From Alphaproteobacteria bacterium (lineage in GTDB: Bacteria > Planctomycetota > Phycisphaerae > UBA1845), in NCBI GenBank assembly GCA_028285105.1, contig JANQQE010000011.1, positions 571,856-635,855 on the forward strand: a stretch of DNA of 64,000 nt, given 5' to 3'. The position numbers and the translations under genes were made by a program. The notes under the pieces are model-generated. The model saw nothing but the letters and a program-made list of their open reading frames with translations. It was not told the DNA's origin and searched no databases. Shown piece after piece: positions 61,908 to 64,000 of this stretch. Positions within the stretch are counted from its first letter, which is position 1, and each line of letters opens with the position of its first letter.

Positions 61908-63841
61908 GTTGGATTGCAAAGAGCGGAAGATGGGCGTATCTGACTTACGGTGCGCTGTGTCTGCTCGTCGTGGGAATCCTCACCTGGGCGACCGTCGTGT
62001 CGTTGCGTCTCGATCAAAAACAACAAACCGAAGCCCAGCAAAAAGCGCACGAAAACCAGGTACGCCTGGCGATCAATCAAATGGAAAGCTGGGCCAATCC
62101 GATTTTGTTCAGCGAGTTCCGACGCGAATACGCCGACTATTCTGCCGTTTACGTTCCGAACGAAATCCGCCTGAGGTCTGGCGAGATGCTTGCACCGGCA
62201 TCATTTGTGCAACTGTCGAGCTTACTTACCGAGCCGTCTCGTTACGATTGGTTCCTTTTATACTTTCAAATGTCGCCAAACGGCGTGTTCAATTCGCCGC
62301 AGATTCCGCCAGATTTCGCCCGCCATTGGGCGGGCGCCTTCGACGATTCTGACGCTCACAATTGGATGCACTTCGAATCGCGATTGATTTCACTCGCCTA
62401 TACATTCGCCCGCAGCGAATTAATTCAGGAATACGATCATAAACGAGGTCAATTGATCGATTCTTCTGGTGAGTTCACTGATGGCGACCAACCCGAATCG
62501 GATGCGCTAGCTGCTGACTCGACTGCGATGGTGCAATCGCGCGATTGCACCAATTACAACTGGCGACGGCGACACATGCAAAAGATCCAACGCATGCAAA
62601 CGCCTGGTATTGTGTGTACGCCGGAGCAAGTCGCCAACGCAAACCTGACGGAAATGTCCGCTCAGGAAGCGGCTGACGCCAATGACGACGAAGACACGGT
62701 CGTTGGTATTCGGTACGAAAACATGGTGCCGCTGTGGACGGATTTGCCGGGCAGAGTCTCCAAAGACCTGATGTTCCTTCGGGCGCTCGATGTTGGTGGA
62801 GCTCGTGTTTTCCAAGGGTTCATCATCGATTGGCCTCATTTCAGCAATCATCTTCTGTCGCAGATTTCTGATTTGTTTCCGAACGCGCAGCTTGAAGTCC
62901 TCGAAGATGTAGAAGATTCACCCGATGACGCTTTGCTTAGTTTGATTCCTGCTCGACTTGTTCCGAACACATCGCGATTGGCGTTGGCCGGCGCAAGTTG
63001 GAATCATACGCATTCGTTTTTGCTGATGGGCTGGTGCGGATCGATCCTGATGTTGATTGCGATTGGATTCGGTTTGCGTTCGATGATGCAGCTATCGGAA
63101 CGACGCTCGCAATTCGCCTATGCTGTCACACACGAACTGCGTACGCCTTTGACGACTTTTCAGTTGTATACGGACATGCTCGCCAACGGGCTTGTCGAGG
63201 ATTCGAGTCGGCAGGAGTATCTCGAAACGTTGAATCACGAATCGCGACGTCTGTCCGGTTTGGTCTCCGGCGTCCTTGAACATTCGCGTATCGAAAACGG
63301 TTCTGTACCAGTTTCAAAAGAGTGGATTCCCGTATCCGACATCTTCGATGAGGTGCGTCAATCTCACGAGTCGTGGTGCTTGAAATCCGGCGCTCAATTG
63401 ACATTCGAGAATCAGACAGAAGACACCAGTGTACTCTCCGACCGCAGGCTCACCGCTCAGATCATAGGAAACCTGATCGACAATGCCTGCAAGTACGGCC
63501 GCAACGGCGAATCCGCACGAGTCACGGTGACCGCCCGTCTGCTCGAAGGCAAGTGCGCATTTGAGGTTTCCGACCAAGGACCGGGCGTCCCCACGCGATT
63601 GCGCACAGCGATCTTCAAACCGTACCAACGCGGCGAACAACACGCCACGACCGTAACCGGCGGCATTGGTTTGGGACTTGCGCTTTCAAGAAGTTGGGCG
63701 AAAATGCTTGGAGGGCAATTGGAGTTGGTCACCAGTTCAAGAGAACAAGGCGCCCGTTTTCGACTATCTTTGGAATCGGCTGACAGCGGTCAGACCAACC
63801 GTTCTCGAAGTACCCATGCAACGAACGGTTCACACGCTTAG
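61904..63841 (+). CDS. Membrane sensor histidine kinase
   Basis: A 645-residue kinase. TM1 is about residues 12-33 and TM2 about 365-385, leaving a ~330-residue sensor region between them that resembles no known fold by eye. The HisKA box has His410 in AVTHELRTPLTTFQ. The HATPase domain has NLIDNACKYG, DQGPGVP and GGIGLGLALSRSW. It overlaps the OmpR-type regulator by 4 nt (ATGA). The unusually large extracytoplasmic sensor suggests a surface signal. The phosphorelay pair is certain; the signal is not. Confidence 0.92.
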   Translation: MSWIAKSGRWAYLTYGALCLLVVGILTWATVVSLRLDQKQQTEAQQKAHENQVRLAINQMESWANPILFSEFRREYADYSAVYVPNEIRLRSGEMLAPASFVQLSSLLTEPSRYDWFLLYFQMSPNGVFNSPQIPPDFARHWAGAFDDSDAHNWMHFESRLISLAYTFARSELIQEYDHKRGQLIDSSGEFTDGDQPESDALAADSTAMVQSRDCTNYNWRRRHMQKIQRMQTPGIVCTPEQVANANLTEMSAQEAADANDDEDTVVGIRYENMVPLWTDLPGRVSKDLMFLRALDVGGARVFQGFIIDWPHFSNHLLSQISDLFPNAQLEVLEDVEDSPDDALLSLIPARLVPNTSRLALAGASWNHTHSFLLMGWCGSILMLIAIGFGLRSMMQLSERRSQFAYAVTHELRTPLTTFQLYTDMLANGLVEDSSRQEYLETLNHESRRLSGLVSGVLEHSRIENGSVPVSKEWIPVSDIFDEVRQSHESWCLKSGAQLTFENQTEDTSVLSDRRLTAQIIGNLIDNACKYGRNGESARVTVTARLLEGKCAFEVSDQGPGVPTRLRTAIFKPYQRGEQHATTVTGGIGLGLALSRSWAKMLGGQLELVTSSREQGARFRLSLESADSGQTNRSRSTHATNGSHA

Positions 63842-63890
63842 CGACTGTACAACTGATCGCGAACAAACCAGGGTTCATTTCCGAAACGTC

Positions 63891-64000
63891 TTAATCGTCA
63901 TCCCCTTCTTCGGATTTTCCGCCACTATCTGCCGGACCGGCGGCTGTATTGATGTGCTCGGAGCGGTCGGCGACTTTGCGGTATCCGAGGTAGTGAACCA
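63891..64000 (-). CDS. C-terminal end of an unidentified gene
   Basis: The last 35 codons of a minus-strand gene that enters from the right edge. It reads HYLGYRKVADRSEHINTA, then an acidic tail GGKSEEGDDD, and stops at TAA (63891-63893). This is too short to name a family, and other frames here are less protein-like. It converges on the histidine kinase gene. Confidence 0.5.
   Translation of the reverse strand, partial: VHYLGYRKVADRSEHINTAAGPADSGGKSEEGDDD

Noticed and set aside
1..64000. CRISPR arrays, complete insertion sequences, prophage, rRNA or tRNA genes
   Set aside because: No regularly spaced repeats, transposase, integrase or structural RNA signature was seen on either strand.

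Overview
The window reads as a chromosomal stretch of a bacterium of the phylum Planctomycetota, probably a Phycisphaerae-like lineage. This is an inference from several signatures. Secreted proteins end in dockerin-like aspartate-rich repeats (GDADHDGDVDLDDY, ADFDRDGDIDLGDY). There are two PEP-CTERM proteins. A membrane protein carries the CYECGYDLSG...CSECG zinc ribbon frequent in that group. There is a two-subunit VC_2705-type symporter, and genes are in short, often 4-nt-overlapping operons. No rRNA, tRNA, CRISPR array, integrase or complete insertion sequence was found by eye.

Layout. 1-0.6 kb: the start of an acetolactate synthase gene (minus strand) behind what looks like a complete translation-dependent attenuator. 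0.7-9.5 kb: Mpo1-like membrane protein, gamma-glutamyltransferase, double-FHA protein, the first two histidine-degradation enzymes (hutH, hutU) separated by a REPIN-like palindrome pair, then an Ala-Glu epimerase and a lipoprotein amidase that suggest murein peptide recycling. 9.6-16.6 kb: mutS, a PAS histidine kinase/response regulator pair, endonuclease IV with a YjbQ protein, a second REPIN, and a receiver-HTH fusion. 17-25.6 kb: a large exported TPR protein, a P1B metal ATPase, a zinc-finger protein, an ArsM-type arsenite methyltransferase, a Cys-rich surface protein and a tandem universal stress protein. 25.6-33 kb: symporter and its small subunit, a class I glutamine amidotransferase, an NTase-like/TPM/zinc-ribbon-LemA operon, and a DUF2330 protein. 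33-38.5 kb: two large secreted dockerin-tailed proteins, one a GDSL hydrolase and one a Kazal/beta-propeller/c-type cytochrome. 38.6-40.6 kb: a tight radical SAM-SPASM / small membrane protein / signal peptidase I operon. 40.6-44.1 kb: a gene-poor, more AT-rich stretch with a candidate structured RNA and a CBS protein. 44.1-48 kb: two PEP-CTERM proteins and a TIGR03790-like dockerin protein, each with its own terminator. 48.4-58.7 kb, minus strand: M28 peptidase-ybgC-purA-uppS operon, a prepilin-like protein carrying a YWTD beta-propeller, and smc. 59-64 kb: small lipoprotein, ParA, VanZ-like protein, an OmpR-type two-component system, and the tail of an unidentified gene.

The strongest candidates for something new are the branched-chain amino acid attenuator (promoter, Val/Leu/Ile-rich leader peptide, matched antiterminator and terminator), the radical SAM/SPASM-signal peptidase operon, the three-hairpin RNA at 42.15-42.24 kb, and the prepilin/propeller protein. 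All functional calls come from reading the translated sequence against remembered family motifs; no database search was possible.
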